A stretch of DNA of 46,646 nucleotides. It comes from CAKSFT01 sp045544615 (GTDB taxonomy: Bacteria > Bacillota > Clostridia > UBA1381). The stretch is from the NCBI GenBank assembly GCA_045544615.1, contig JAZPZI010000010.1:1-46646 (forward strand). Reading direction: 5' to 3'. The notes beneath the pieces were generated by a model. It made no database searches, was not told the DNA's origin, and worked only from the letters and a program-made list of their open reading frames with translations. Of this stretch, positions 1 to 7,558 are shown piece after piece. The position numbers were made by a program, and so were the translations under genes. Positions within the stretch are counted from its first letter, which is position 1. Each line of letters opens with the position of its first letter.

Positions 1-23
1 GGTATAACCCCCAAAAGAGAATA

Positions 24-140
<117 letters not shown>

Positions 141-182
141 CCAAGAATCCGAAGCAATTCGGATTCTTGGCTTATCTTTTTT
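141..182 (+). terminator. Intrinsic terminator after 5S rRNA
   Basis: A perfect 13-bp stem (141-153 with 158-170), GCAA tetraloop, then a T-rich tract at 171-182. It abuts the 5S 3' end. The stem may also be a processing signal, since a tRNA follows closely. Confidence 0.75.
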
Positions 183-200
183 AAAAGTAAAACCAAATAT

Positions 201-276
201 TCCTCGTTAGCTCAGTCGGTAGAGCGCATGACTGTTAATCATGATGTCGTTGGTTCAAGCCCAACACGAGGAGCCA
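201..276 (+). tRNA. tRNA-Asn (anticodon GTT)
   Basis: A complete cloverleaf. Acceptor TCCTCGT pairs with ACGAGGA, discriminator is G, and the CCA end is encoded (274-276). The anticodon stem CATGA/TCATG carries loop CTGTTAA, giving anticodon GTT for asparagine. The T arm is GTTGG-TTCAAGC-CCAAC. A strong terminator follows. A decayed second copy lies at 405-479. Confidence 0.97.
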
Positions 277-308
277 ATCGGAGCAAAGTAATTTGCTCCG
301 ATTTTTTT
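277..308 (+). terminator. Terminator after tRNA-Asn
   Basis: An 11-bp perfect stem ATCGGAGCAAA / TTTGCTCCGAT around a GTAA loop, followed by six or more Ts. It begins right after the tRNA CCA end. Confidence 0.9.
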
Positions 309-320
309 GAGCTAACGAGG
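308..320 (-). repeat. Inverted 13-nt fragment of tRNA-Asn 5' end
   Basis: TGAGCTAACGAGG is the exact reverse complement of the acceptor/D-arm start of tRNA-Asn at 202-214. It lies just past the tRNA terminator. The stretch from 309 to about 404 holds no recognisable gene. With the decayed tRNA copy further on, it looks like a scar of an old rearrangement or integration at the tRNA locus. Confidence 0.6.
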
Positions 321-404
321 TTCGTCAGCACGCGGTCAACATCGGCCAAATCAAAGATTTGGGATGTTTTCGCATGGGTGTCGTGAACCAAATTAAAATT
401 TGGA

Positions 405-479
405 CTCCACCGCAACTCGGTAGAGCGCATGATGAGTTAATCATGATGTCGCAGGTATCAAGCCCAACACGAGGAGCCA
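405..479 (+). pseudogene. Degenerate tRNA-Asn copy
   Basis: From about 417 to 479 this matches the intact tRNA-Asn, including a 16-nt identical block over the D loop/anticodon stem and an identical 3' end with CCA. The 5' acceptor half and D-stem start are lost or scrambled. The anticodon loop has grown to 8 nt (TGAGTTAA), and the T-stem 5' strand is GCAGG instead of GTTGG, so it no longer pairs with CCAAC. A functional tRNA is unlikely. A terminator still follows it at 482-527. Confidence 0.7.
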
Positions 480-481
480 CC

Positions 482-527
482 AAAACAGAACGATTTAGAT
501 GACAATCTAGAGCGTTCTGTTTTTTTA
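482..527 (+). terminator. Terminator after tRNA pseudogene
   Basis: AAAACAGAACG (482-492) pairs with CGTTCTGTTTT, with an inner ATC-type stem, ending in seven Ts. It resembles a normal tRNA-operon terminator. Confidence 0.8.
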
Positions 528-551
528 TAGAAAAGTATGTTTTATAAACTC

Positions 552-580
552 TTGAAATGTTGATAAAGCTATGATATAAT
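552..580 (+). promoter_or_regulatory. Sigma-A promoter of the structured leader RNA
   Basis: TTGAAA (552-557), 17-bp spacer, TATAAT (575-580). The expected transcription start is near 587, which is exactly where the long-range closing stem of the downstream RNA begins. Confidence 0.8.
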
Positions 581-586
581 AATTAT

Positions 587-781
587 GCTACACTTTTAAT
601 TAAAATGTGTTAAGTGTATATACTTGTATATTTTGTGCATAGAGGAGGTACGCTAATTGGTAAAAGCGTACTCTCTGACGACTTCTCTATGTAGATGCAA
701 GTTATATAAGAGTGTAGCAACCTTATGTCAGAGCCGTGCGTTTTTCGTGCGTAGCTCTGAGACATGGGCTACGCATTTTTT
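587..781 (+). ncRNA. Structured leader or small RNA with terminator, family not recognised
   Basis: Seen in sequence: GCTACACT at 587-594 pairs perfectly with AGTGTAGC at 711-718 and closes a domain of about 130 nt. Inside it are GTACGC/GCGTAC and CATAGAG/CTCTATG stems. Beyond it, 725-734 can pair with 754-765. An alternative stem, TGCGTAGC (748-755) with GCTACGCA (768-775), is followed by six Ts and looks like an intrinsic terminator. The two pairings are mutually exclusive or would form a pseudoknot. The RNA ends 30 nt before the start codon of the exported protease gene. It may be a riboswitch-type attenuator or a free small RNA. I could not match it to a known riboswitch, 6S RNA or T-box. 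Confidence 0.55.
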
Positions 782-811
782 ATAAATATTATAAAAGAAA
801 GGGTTATACTT

Positions 812-2734
812 ATGAAAAAAACAATTTTATCGCTACTTTTATTCATTACAATGTTTGTAGGATTTGTTCCGCAAGCCACTTATGCTCAATCGTCAAGAGA
901 TACTTCGTTTGAAGAAGAATTGGCTACAGATTTAAAAGCTCTTGGATTATTCAAAGGTGTATCAGATACAAACTTTGATCTTAATCGTGAGCCTACAAGA
1001 GTTGAGGCTCTTGTTATGCTTATTAGAGTATTAGGTAAAGAGGCGGAGACTTTAAATAGTAATTACAGTCATCCTTTCACAGATGTTCCTGCTTGGGCTG
1101 ATAAATATGTTGGATATGCCTATGAAAATGGATTAACTAAAGGAACATCCTCTACAATATTTGGAGTTGAAAATGCAAGTTCAGCAATGTATATAACTTT
1201 TATCTTGCGAGCGTTAGGATATTCTGATACAGACGGAATTGACTTCACATGGGATAATCCTTATACTCTTGCAAAGAATATCAACATTATGCCAAGTTCT
1301 GTGGATGTTGATAACTTCTGGAGGGCAGATGCGGTAGCTATATCACACGCAGCGCTTTCTGTAACATTGAAAAACTCCGAACAAACATTGGCTGAGAAAC
1401 TCATATCGGCTGGAGTTTTTTCAAAAAATCAATATGATACCTACTACGGCAATTCTTTTGAAGATAATTTAAAAGATAACAAAAAAGAACTCTCTGCCGA
1501 ACAAATTTACGAAAAATGTTCGTCGGCGGTATTTTATATAGAAGTATACAATTCATTTGGGGAAATGACAGCTTCCGGCAGTGGTTTCTTTATTGACAAT
1601 AAGGGAACTGCTATAACAAATTACCATGTCATAAATGGTTGCTATTCTGCTAAAATAACACTTTCTAACGATAAAAAAACATATGACGTAATAGGCGTGT
1701 ACGACTTTAATGAAAGCGAAGATTGGGCTATACTTGATACCGGTGTAAAAAATGCAAGCTATTTAGAAATAGGTGCCTCTTCGACGGTAGTTGGAGGTGC
1801 AACTGTTTTTGCAATAGGCAGTCCGCTTGGACTACAAAATACTATTTCGCAAGGGTTGATTTCTAATCCGCAGAGAACAGAAGAAAATGTATCTTACATA
1901 CAAACAAGTGCTGCTATATCATCAGGTAGTAGCGGTGGTGCTTTGCTCAATAAATACGGGGAAGTTATTGGTATTACATCAGCTTGTTATATTGATGGAC
2001 AGAATTTGAATTTAGCACTACCTATGTCCTATATTTCTCTTGCAAATAACAAATATTCTAATTCGTTTATCTCTGTGGTTACTGGCAATGAAAATTCTAA
2101 GATAAAAGCATATAATGCTTTTCCTGTTGTTCCTGATTTTGGGGCATACAATGCAGTTCCGGTGTATTCAGAGATTTCATCGGGAAATGCAGTAACATAT
2201 TATTATTCGCACGAGGATTTAAACAATGCAGATACATACACATATTCAATTAATTTGTATTGTAAAGTTTTAAAAGAATGGGGATTCGCACTTGCATCAG
2301 ATAACTTTTATGAATACCTTTTAGTAAATACAACAGGAACATACAGCGTTATTTATGATGTGTTTGCCGAAAAAAATGGAGTTAAATGTACTGCAATTAC
2401 TTTAAGTTTAAATCAGGATGAAAAGGTAGAAGCTTTCCAAGAAGCGTCAGCAGTTCCGGATTTTGGTCATTACTTTGGTGTAAATGGAAAAGTTAACACA
2501 AGTTCAGTAGCTTCAATTCAATGGATCTCTTATTACTATAATGTTGCTGATCTATATAATAACAGGCATGACAATTTCTTTGAAGTATATGCTGATTTGT
2601 TAGAAGATTGGGGATTTATATACGATGGCAAAGATGAAAATAATATTTACAGATTTGAGAATTCCGTAAAGAACCAAACTATTAATTTTTCAGCAAATGA
2701 TGGTGTAGTTATTTTGCATGTCATTATATGGTAA
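812..2734 (+). CDS. Secreted SLH-domain/HtrA-like serine protease with C-terminal repeats
   Basis: 640 aa from ATG 812, chosen because it opens a clear signal peptide (MKKTILSLLL..., cleavage near TYA-Q) and has AGAAAGGG 8 nt upstream. A start at 764 would lie inside the leader terminator. Residues about 28-200 resemble S-layer homology repeats (FTDVPAWADKYVGYAYENGL). Residues about 230-415 are a trypsin-like S1C domain with an intact triad: His272 in NYHVI, Asp304 in DWAIL, Ser374 in GSSGG. The last 220 residues hold two repeats, each beginning VPDFG and ending in a W-G-F motif, with no family I recognise. No PDZ domain is seen. The role is probably envelope-associated proteolysis; the substrate is unknown. 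Expression may depend on the leader RNA at 587-781. Confidence 0.85.
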   Translation: MKKTILSLLLFITMFVGFVPQATYAQSSRDTSFEEELATDLKALGLFKGVSDTNFDLNREPTRVEALVMLIRVLGKEAETLNSNYSHPFTDVPAWADKYVGYAYENGLTKGTSSTIFGVENASSAMYITFILRALGYSDTDGIDFTWDNPYTLAKNINIMPSSVDVDNFWRADAVAISHAALSVTLKNSEQTLAEKLISAGVFSKNQYDTYYGNSFEDNLKDNKKELSAEQIYEKCSSAVFYIEVYNSFGEMTASGSGFFIDNKGTAITNYHVINGCYSAKITLSNDKKTYDVIGVYDFNESEDWAILDTGVKNASYLEIGASSTVVGGATVFAIGSPLGLQNTISQGLISNPQRTEENVSYIQTSAAISSGSSGGALLNKYGEVIGITSACYIDGQNLNLALPMSYISLANNKYSNSFISVVTGNENSKIKAYNAFPVVPDFGAYNAVPVYSEISSGNAVTYYYSHEDLNNADTYTYSINLYCKVLKEWGFALASDNFYEYLLVNTTGTYSVIYDVFAEKNGVKCTAITLSLNQDEKVEAFQEASAVPDFGHYFGVNGKVNTSSVASIQWISYYYNVADLYNNRHDNFFEVYADLLEDWGFIYDGKDENNIYRFENSVKNQTINFSANDGVVILHVIIW

Positions 2735-2916
2735 TGCGAGCATAAAAGGTACCGATGAAATTAAAACGCTTGAGTTAAAATTAACACTATATAATGAGAA
2801 TCTTCAAAAGCCATGTTAACAACCGATATTATTGTAATAAAATTAGATTATATATACTTTTTAAACTGCATATACATCATTCTAATTTCCCCAAAAACAG
2901 AGGGGAGTAAGCCTGT

Positions 2917-3237
2917 ATGCCAGAAAAAATTATTGATATAATCGGATTGTTACCGCTTTTCTTTTGTATCATCTTAACTGTTTTTATTATAGTCAGGATT
3001 ATAAGAAACGGGATTGCACCGGTAAAGAAGGTAAAGGCGGTTGTGGTGGAAAAATATACATATCAGCCTGTGTCAAGAACACAGGGTGCATATAACACCA
3101 CAAACTATGTGATTGTTTTTCAGGCTGGAAAGAAGAAATTGAGCTTTAATGTTTCGGAATTCTCATACTCCGGTTACAGAAAAAAAGAGCGTGGAACACT
3201 TACCTATAAGGGAGATAAAATTATAAGTTTCAAATAA
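2917..3237 (+). CDS. DUF2500-like small membrane protein
   Basis: 106 aa. One N-terminal membrane segment (about residues 8-29) is followed by a charged region and a small beta-rich domain with YVIVFQ, a hydrophobic SFNVSEFSYSGY stretch and a closing GTLTYKGDKIISF. This pattern fits DUF2500, whose function is unknown. A GAGGGGAG Shine-Dalgarno lies about 6 nt before the ATG. The 180 bases before it hold no clear promoter. A symmetric terminator separates it from the convergent AraC gene. Confidence 0.7.
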   Translation: MPEKIIDIIGLLPLFFCIILTVFIIVRIIRNGIAPVKKVKAVVVEKYTYQPVSRTQGAYNTTNYVIVFQAGKKKLSFNVSEFSYSGYRKKERGTLTYKGDKIISFK

Positions 3238-3243
3238 ATAGCG

Positions 3244-3274
3244 AAAAAGGAGAACGAATTTCGTTCTCCTTTTT
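3244..3274. terminator. Bidirectional terminator
   Basis: A near-perfect palindrome: AAAAAGGAGAACGA pairs with TCGTTCTCCTTTTT. It has A and T tracts on opposite sides and serves both converging genes (ends at 3237 and 3275). Confidence 0.9.
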
Positions 3275-4075
3275 CTATTCTTCCGCTTTCTTTATTCCTC
3301 TTTTATATTCCGATGGGGTTTTGGAAAAATGCTTTTTGAAGCATCTGCAAAAGGTGTTCAATGAATTGTAGCCGCACTCGTATGCGATTTCGGTAAGGCT
3401 TTTTGAGGTTGTGGAAATCAGGGTGGCAGCATATTCTGACCGTACTGCACCCAGATATGTCCTGAACGGAATTTTCAACTGATCATAAAAAATATGAGCA
3501 ATATATGAGGTGCTGTAGCCGAATTCTTTTGCAAGATACATGATTGTAAGCGGTTTTTCAAAGTTTGAATTTATGTACGATATAAGGTTTGGGGCAAGAT
3601 TCAACTCGCCCGATTCCTTGACAGGTATAAGTTCGAGAATTTTAAAAATTCCCGATAATGCTACGAATGTCCAGCCGAGAAGTTCGGTTTTATCTTTTGT
3701 GCTCTTCATTTTTTCGAAAGCAAGAACAGAATTTTCAGGAATGAGTTTTGCTTCTATAAAGGGTGAGCGTGGGTGCTTGGTTATCAGATCGGGCAAAAAA
3801 CCGGTGAGATAGTCGGTTTCACTTATAAGCGAGATACTCTCGGTTTTCATCTCGGAATCCTCGCAAGCTATATATTCATGAACGACATTTGGAAATATTA
3901 TTACCGCATCGCCGGATTTGAGGGTATAGACGGTATCTCCGACCTTGACTTTTTGTAACCCTGAAAAGCAGTATGCGATTTCTGTTTTATTATGAAAATG
4001 CGACTCGAAATCGTATGATTTGTCTTTATGGTGTGTGTAGAGTTTGTTCGCTTTCTTTTCAAAATAGGTAAACAT
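3275..4075 (-). CDS. AraC-family regulator, divergent from a GH3 glycosidase
   Basis: 266 aa. Residues about 20-75 form a cupin-type sensing domain (HFHNKTEIAY, GDAVIIFPNVVHEY). Residues about 160-262 hold the two AraC helix-turn-helix motifs (LAKEFGYSTSYIAHIF and ECGYNSLNTFCRCFKKHF, ending TPSEYK). An AGGTG ribosome binding site precedes the ATG. It is transcribed away from the GH3 gene with about 150 bp between them, so it probably controls that gene in response to a sugar. The ligand cannot be read from sequence. Confidence 0.9.
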   Translation of the reverse strand: MFTYFEKKANKLYTHHKDKSYDFESHFHNKTEIAYCFSGLQKVKVGDTVYTLKSGDAVIIFPNVVHEYIACEDSEMKTESISLISETDYLTGFLPDLITKHPRSPFIEAKLIPENSVLAFEKMKSTKDKTELLGWTFVALSGIFKILELIPVKESGELNLAPNLISYINSNFEKPLTIMYLAKEFGYSTSYIAHIFYDQLKIPFRTYLGAVRSEYAATLISTTSKSLTEIAYECGYNSLNTFCRCFKKHFSKTPSEYKRGIKKAEE

Positions 4076-4222
4076 TTATAATCACCTCATATACAATATA
4101 GCATATTAAGCAGAAAAAGTAAATAAAAAAAGCATATTTTGATGATTAAAACTCATAAACAGATATATAAATATTATCTTTTGTGTGATAGAATAGAGAA
4201 AAAACTACGGGAGGCTTATAAA

Positions 4223-6535
4223 ATGGCAGAAATGGAAAAATGGGCAAGAATCAAGTATCAACCGGCAATCCCGCTGGGTGATAACAATTCAAAGATTACC
4301 GGCTGTGAGCGTCATATTGCACTATCGAGAGTGGCAGCTTGCGAGGGAACGGTTCTTCTGAAGAATAACAACAATGTGTTGCCACTTAAAAAAGGTACAA
4401 AGGTTGCAGTATTCGGAAAGGCGCAGATTGACTATGTAAAGGGCGGCGGCGGCTCGGGAAATGTTCATTGTGAGTATGTGAGAAACATCTACGAGGGACT
4501 AAAGCTCAAAAGCGATAGGATAGAGATTTTTGACAAGCTTTCTCTATTTTATGAGGCGGTGGCGCTGGAGGCATACAAATCGGGCGCGAAAATCGGTCGT
4601 TTTGACGAGGTTGAAGTTCCACAAAACTTGCTCGATGAGGCAAAAAACTTTACCGATACCGCTATAATTACAATCAATCGTTTTTCTGAAGAGTGCTTTG
4701 ACAGAAGAAACGATGGTGAAGATACATATTTTGTGTTGAGTAAGCATGAAAAAGCAATGGTGGCTGCTGTTTGTGACAATTTTAAAAATGTTATTGTTTT
4801 ACTTAATGCAGGAGCCATAATAGATACATCATGGTTTGCCGGAAACGATAAAATTCAGGCGGCGCTGATGCTCTGGCAGGGCGGTATAGAGGGCGGTCTT
4901 GCAGCTGCCGACATTCTGGTTGGTGATGTAAACCCATCGGGTAAGCTTGTTGATACCTGTGCAGGAGAATTTGACGATTATCCATCGTCGGCAGGTTTCC
5001 ACGAATCGGAGGATTATGTAAAATACACAGAAGATATATTTGTAGGCTACCGTTATTTTGAAACCATTCCCGGAAAGAAGGATTGTGTTGTTTATCCTTT
5101 CGGATACGGACTTTCCTATACAAGCTTTGAGCTTTCTAATATGTCTGCCTGCAAGACGGGTGAAAAGATTCTTGTAAGTGTAGATGTTAAAAACACTGGA
5201 GACTATGCCGGAAAAGAGGTTGTTCAGGTCTATTACAGTGCACCTTTGGGCAAAATTACAAAGCCAAGCCTTGAACTTTGTGCATTCCAAAAAACAAAGC
5301 TTTTAGCACCGGGTGAGACCGAAACTGTAATTATGACATTCGATATAGCATCAATGGCATCATATGATGATATAGGCGATGTTGAAAAGTCCTGCTATGT
5401 TTTAGAGGCGGGAGAATATAAAATATTTGTGGGCAACTCGGTTCGCAACATCGCTGAGCTTGACTATAAGTATCAACTGTCGGAAAATAGAATTACCGAA
5501 AAGCTTACAGAGTACTGTGTTCCGGCAAACCTTGGAAAACGCTTGATAGCAACGGGAGAATATGTTGATGTTCCCGAGCATAAGGTGACTAATAAAGAAT
5601 TTCTGTGCGAGTATTCATGTGAGAAAAAGATACCGGAAAATGATGAGGATATAAAGAAGCTTTGCGATGTTTTAAGCGGCGAAATAACCCTTGACGAATT
5701 TTTGACACAGCTTACCGATGAGGAAATGATGAAATTGCTTCTTGGTACGAAGAATACCGGCGTTGCGAATACCGACGGTATGGGTGGGCTTGAAAAGTAC
5801 GGAATCCCTGCACCTATGACGGTGGACGGCCCGGCAGGAGTTCGCATAAAGCCGTTTACAGGTGTTAGAACAACTGCTTTTCCGGTTGCTACAATGCTTG
5901 CCTGTACCTGGAATACAGAGCTTGTTGAGAAGGTCGGAGTTGCAGGAGCATTGGAGACAAAGGAGAATAATCTGTCAATCTGGTTAACGCCTGCTCTTAA
6001 TATCCACAGAAGCCCGCTTTGCGGAAGAAACTTTGAATATTATTCTGAGGACCCGTTTTTGACAGGAAAGATGGCGGCTGCGATGGTGCGTGGAATACAG
6101 TCACAGAATATTGTGGCAACACCAAAGCACTTTGCCTGCAACAATAAGGAAACGAACAGAAGAGAATCTGACTCTATTGTTTCGGAACGAGCAATAAGAG
6201 AAATTTATATTAAGGGATTCGAAATATGTGTCAAAGAAGCAAAACCACGCCTGTTAATGACAGCATATAATATAATCAATGGTATCCGCGCATCGGAAAA
6301 TGCCGAGCTCATTACAGGTATTTTAAGAGGTGAATGGGGATATGATGGCCTTGTAACTACCGATTGGTGGAATCATGCATCCAGAACAAAAGAAATAATT
6401 GCAGGAAATGATATTCATATGCCGTCAACTGCAAATGACGGAACATTGGCGACTGCGGAAGTTGAAGGAGTAACAAGAAACCAGCTTGCGGTATGTGTAA
6501 AGCGACTGCTTGAGATGATTTTGTGGCTTGAATAA
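4223..6535 (+). CDS. Glycoside hydrolase family 3, permuted domain order (beta-glucosidase-like)
   Basis: 770 aa from ATG 4223, chosen for GGGAGG 8 nt upstream; an in-frame ATG at 4139 has no such site. The GH3 domains run in reversed order. The (alpha/beta)6 C-domain comes first (residues about 30-270, LLKNNNNVLPL, GGGGSGNV). A fibronectin-III-like domain follows (about 310-420, VDVKNTGDYAGKEVVQVYY). The TIM-barrel catalytic domain comes last (about 510-770) with GPAGVR, the GRNFEYYSEDP block and the nucleophile Asp714 in VTTDWW. A reversed order is known for Ruminococcus albus beta-glucosidase. There is no signal peptide, so it likely acts on imported oligosaccharides. Exact linkage is not predictable. 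Confidence 0.9.
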   Translation: MAEMEKWARIKYQPAIPLGDNNSKITGCERHIALSRVAACEGTVLLKNNNNVLPLKKGTKVAVFGKAQIDYVKGGGGSGNVHCEYVRNIYEGLKLKSDRIEIFDKLSLFYEAVALEAYKSGAKIGRFDEVEVPQNLLDEAKNFTDTAIITINRFSEECFDRRNDGEDTYFVLSKHEKAMVAAVCDNFKNVIVLLNAGAIIDTSWFAGNDKIQAALMLWQGGIEGGLAAADILVGDVNPSGKLVDTCAGEFDDYPSSAGFHESEDYVKYTEDIFVGYRYFETIPGKKDCVVYPFGYGLSYTSFELSNMSACKTGEKILVSVDVKNTGDYAGKEVVQVYYSAPLGKITKPSLELCAFQKTKLLAPGETETVIMTFDIASMASYDDIGDVEKSCYVLEAGEYKIFVGNSVRNIAELDYKYQLSENRITEKLTEYCVPANLGKRLIATGEYVDVPEHKVTNKEFLCEYSCEKKIPENDEDIKKLCDVLSGEITLDEFLTQLTDEEMMKLLLGTKNTGVANTDGMGGLEKYGIPAPMTVDGPAGVRIKPFTGVRTTAFPVATMLACTWNTELVEKVGVAGALETKENNLSIWLTPALNIHRSPLCGRNFEYYSEDPFLTGKMAAAMVRGIQSQNIVATPKHFACNNKETNRRESDSIVSERAIREIYIKGFEICVKEAKPRLLMTAYNIINGIRASENAELITGILRGEWGYDGLVTTDWWNHASRTKEIIAGNDIHMPSTANDGTLATAEVEGVTRNQLAVCVKRLLEMILWLE

Positions 6536-6540
6536 ACCAA

Positions 6541-6570
6541 AAAAACACACCCAATCGGGTGTGTTTTTTT
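6541..6570 (+). terminator. Terminator after GH3 gene
   Basis: ACACACCC pairs with GGGTGTGT around an AATC loop and is followed by seven Ts. It starts 5 nt after the stop codon. Confidence 0.9.
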
Positions 6571-6626
6571 GAAGTGACAGTTAAGAAGGAAGAGGTATGC
6601 TAAAAATTTGCTTTGGCGAATTTGTT

Positions 6627-6666
6627 TTGACTTTTTATTTTATTTGTGGTAGTATAAGCTTATACT
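6627..6666 (+). promoter_or_regulatory. Promoter with 16-bp palindrome, upstream of mscS
   Basis: TTGACT (6627-6632), 17-bp spacer, TAGTAT (6650-6655). A perfect palindrome AGTATAAGCTTATACT (6651-6666) overlaps the -10 and the start site, where a repressor could bind. A plain AT-rich coincidence is also possible. Confidence 0.55.
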
Positions 6667-6723
6667 AAATAACTTGGCAATGAACAAAAAGAAAAATTCA
6701 AATTAAGAAAAGGAAGTGTTTTT

Positions 6724-7533
6724 ATGGATTTAAAAGCGTTATGGGACTCATTGATTGAACTTGGAGTTTCCTTCGGAAGCAAGCTTATTGCGGCGATTTT
6801 GGTGCTTGTGATAGGTGTAAATCTTATCAAGTGGATTAAAAAGTGGATTAAGACATCGAAAAAGCTCGATAGAATTGATGACGGTGTCAGAAGTTTTTTA
6901 AGAAGCTTTTGCGGAATCGCACTCTATGTTGTGCTCTTTATCACAATCGCAATGATGCTCGGCATCCCGACAACCTCGTTTATAACCGCTCTTGCATCCT
7001 GCGGTGTTGCAATCGGTCTTGCTATGCAAGGGTCACTTAGTAACTTTGCCGGTGGACTTATGATTTTGCTATTCAAGCCGTTCAGGGTTGGTGATTTTGT
7101 GGAGGCATCGGGTGTTTCGGGAACGGTTGATGCGATAACTGTTGTATATACAGTATTGATAACACCTGACAACAAGAAGATAACTGTGCCAAACGGAACT
7201 CTTACAAACTCAACTATTATAAACTATTCTGCGAAGGATACAAGACGAGTAGACCTCACATTCAGTACTGCATATGATGCTGATGTTGAAAAGGTAAGAG
7301 CAATTCTTGATGAGGTTTTGGCAAACCATCCGCTTGTACTTTCGGACCCCGAGCCGTTTGCAAGACTTTCAAATCATAATGAAAGCTCGCTTGACTATAC
7401 AGTCCGTGCATGGTGTAAGGCGGAGGATTACTGGACAGTAAACTTTGACCTTTTGGAAACCGTAAAGAAGGAGTTCGACAAAAACGGAATCGAAATCCCA
7501 TTCCCACAGGTGGATGTACATATTGCAAAATAA
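6724..7533 (+). CDS. mscS: Small-conductance mechanosensitive channel, MscS family
   Basis: 269 aa, close to E. coli MscS length. Three membrane helices lie at residues about 18-37, 59-82 and 84-115. The third is the glycine/alanine-rich pore helix, running into the family signature FAGGLMILLFKPFRVGDFVE. The beta domain (NGTLTNSTIINYS) and the alpha/beta C-domain follow. It relieves turgor during hypo-osmotic shock. A GGAAG ribosome binding site precedes ATG 6724. It is a single-gene unit with its own promoter and a shared downstream terminator. Confidence 0.93.
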   Translation: MDLKALWDSLIELGVSFGSKLIAAILVLVIGVNLIKWIKKWIKTSKKLDRIDDGVRSFLRSFCGIALYVVLFITIAMMLGIPTTSFITALASCGVAIGLAMQGSLSNFAGGLMILLFKPFRVGDFVEASGVSGTVDAITVVYTVLITPDNKKITVPNGTLTNSTIINYSAKDTRRVDLTFSTAYDADVEKVRAILDEVLANHPLVLSDPEPFARLSNHNESSLDYTVRAWCKAEDYWTVNFDLLETVKKEFDKNGIEIPFPQVDVHIAK

Positions 7534-7558
7534 AAAACAGCCGAAAGGCTGTTTTTAT
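7534..7558. terminator. Bidirectional terminator
   Basis: AAAAACAGCC-GAAA-GGCTGTTTTT between the convergent mscS and sulfatase-fold genes. The minus-strand gene's stop codon lies inside its right edge. Confidence 0.88.

Noticed and set aside
239..430. Minus-strand frame of 63 codons ending RVGLEPTTS
   Set aside because: That C-terminus is the well-known false translation of the reverse strand of a tRNA T arm. The frame runs across tRNA-Asn and its terminator.
764..811. Upstream start for the exported protease at 764
   Set aside because: It lies inside the leader terminator and would bury the signal peptide. ATG 812 has a ribosome binding site and opens a normal signal sequence.
2735..2916. 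TTGAGT and TATAAT as a promoter for the DUF2500 gene
   Set aside because: The spacer between 2775 and 2790 is only 14 bp, too short for a normal sigma-A promoter.
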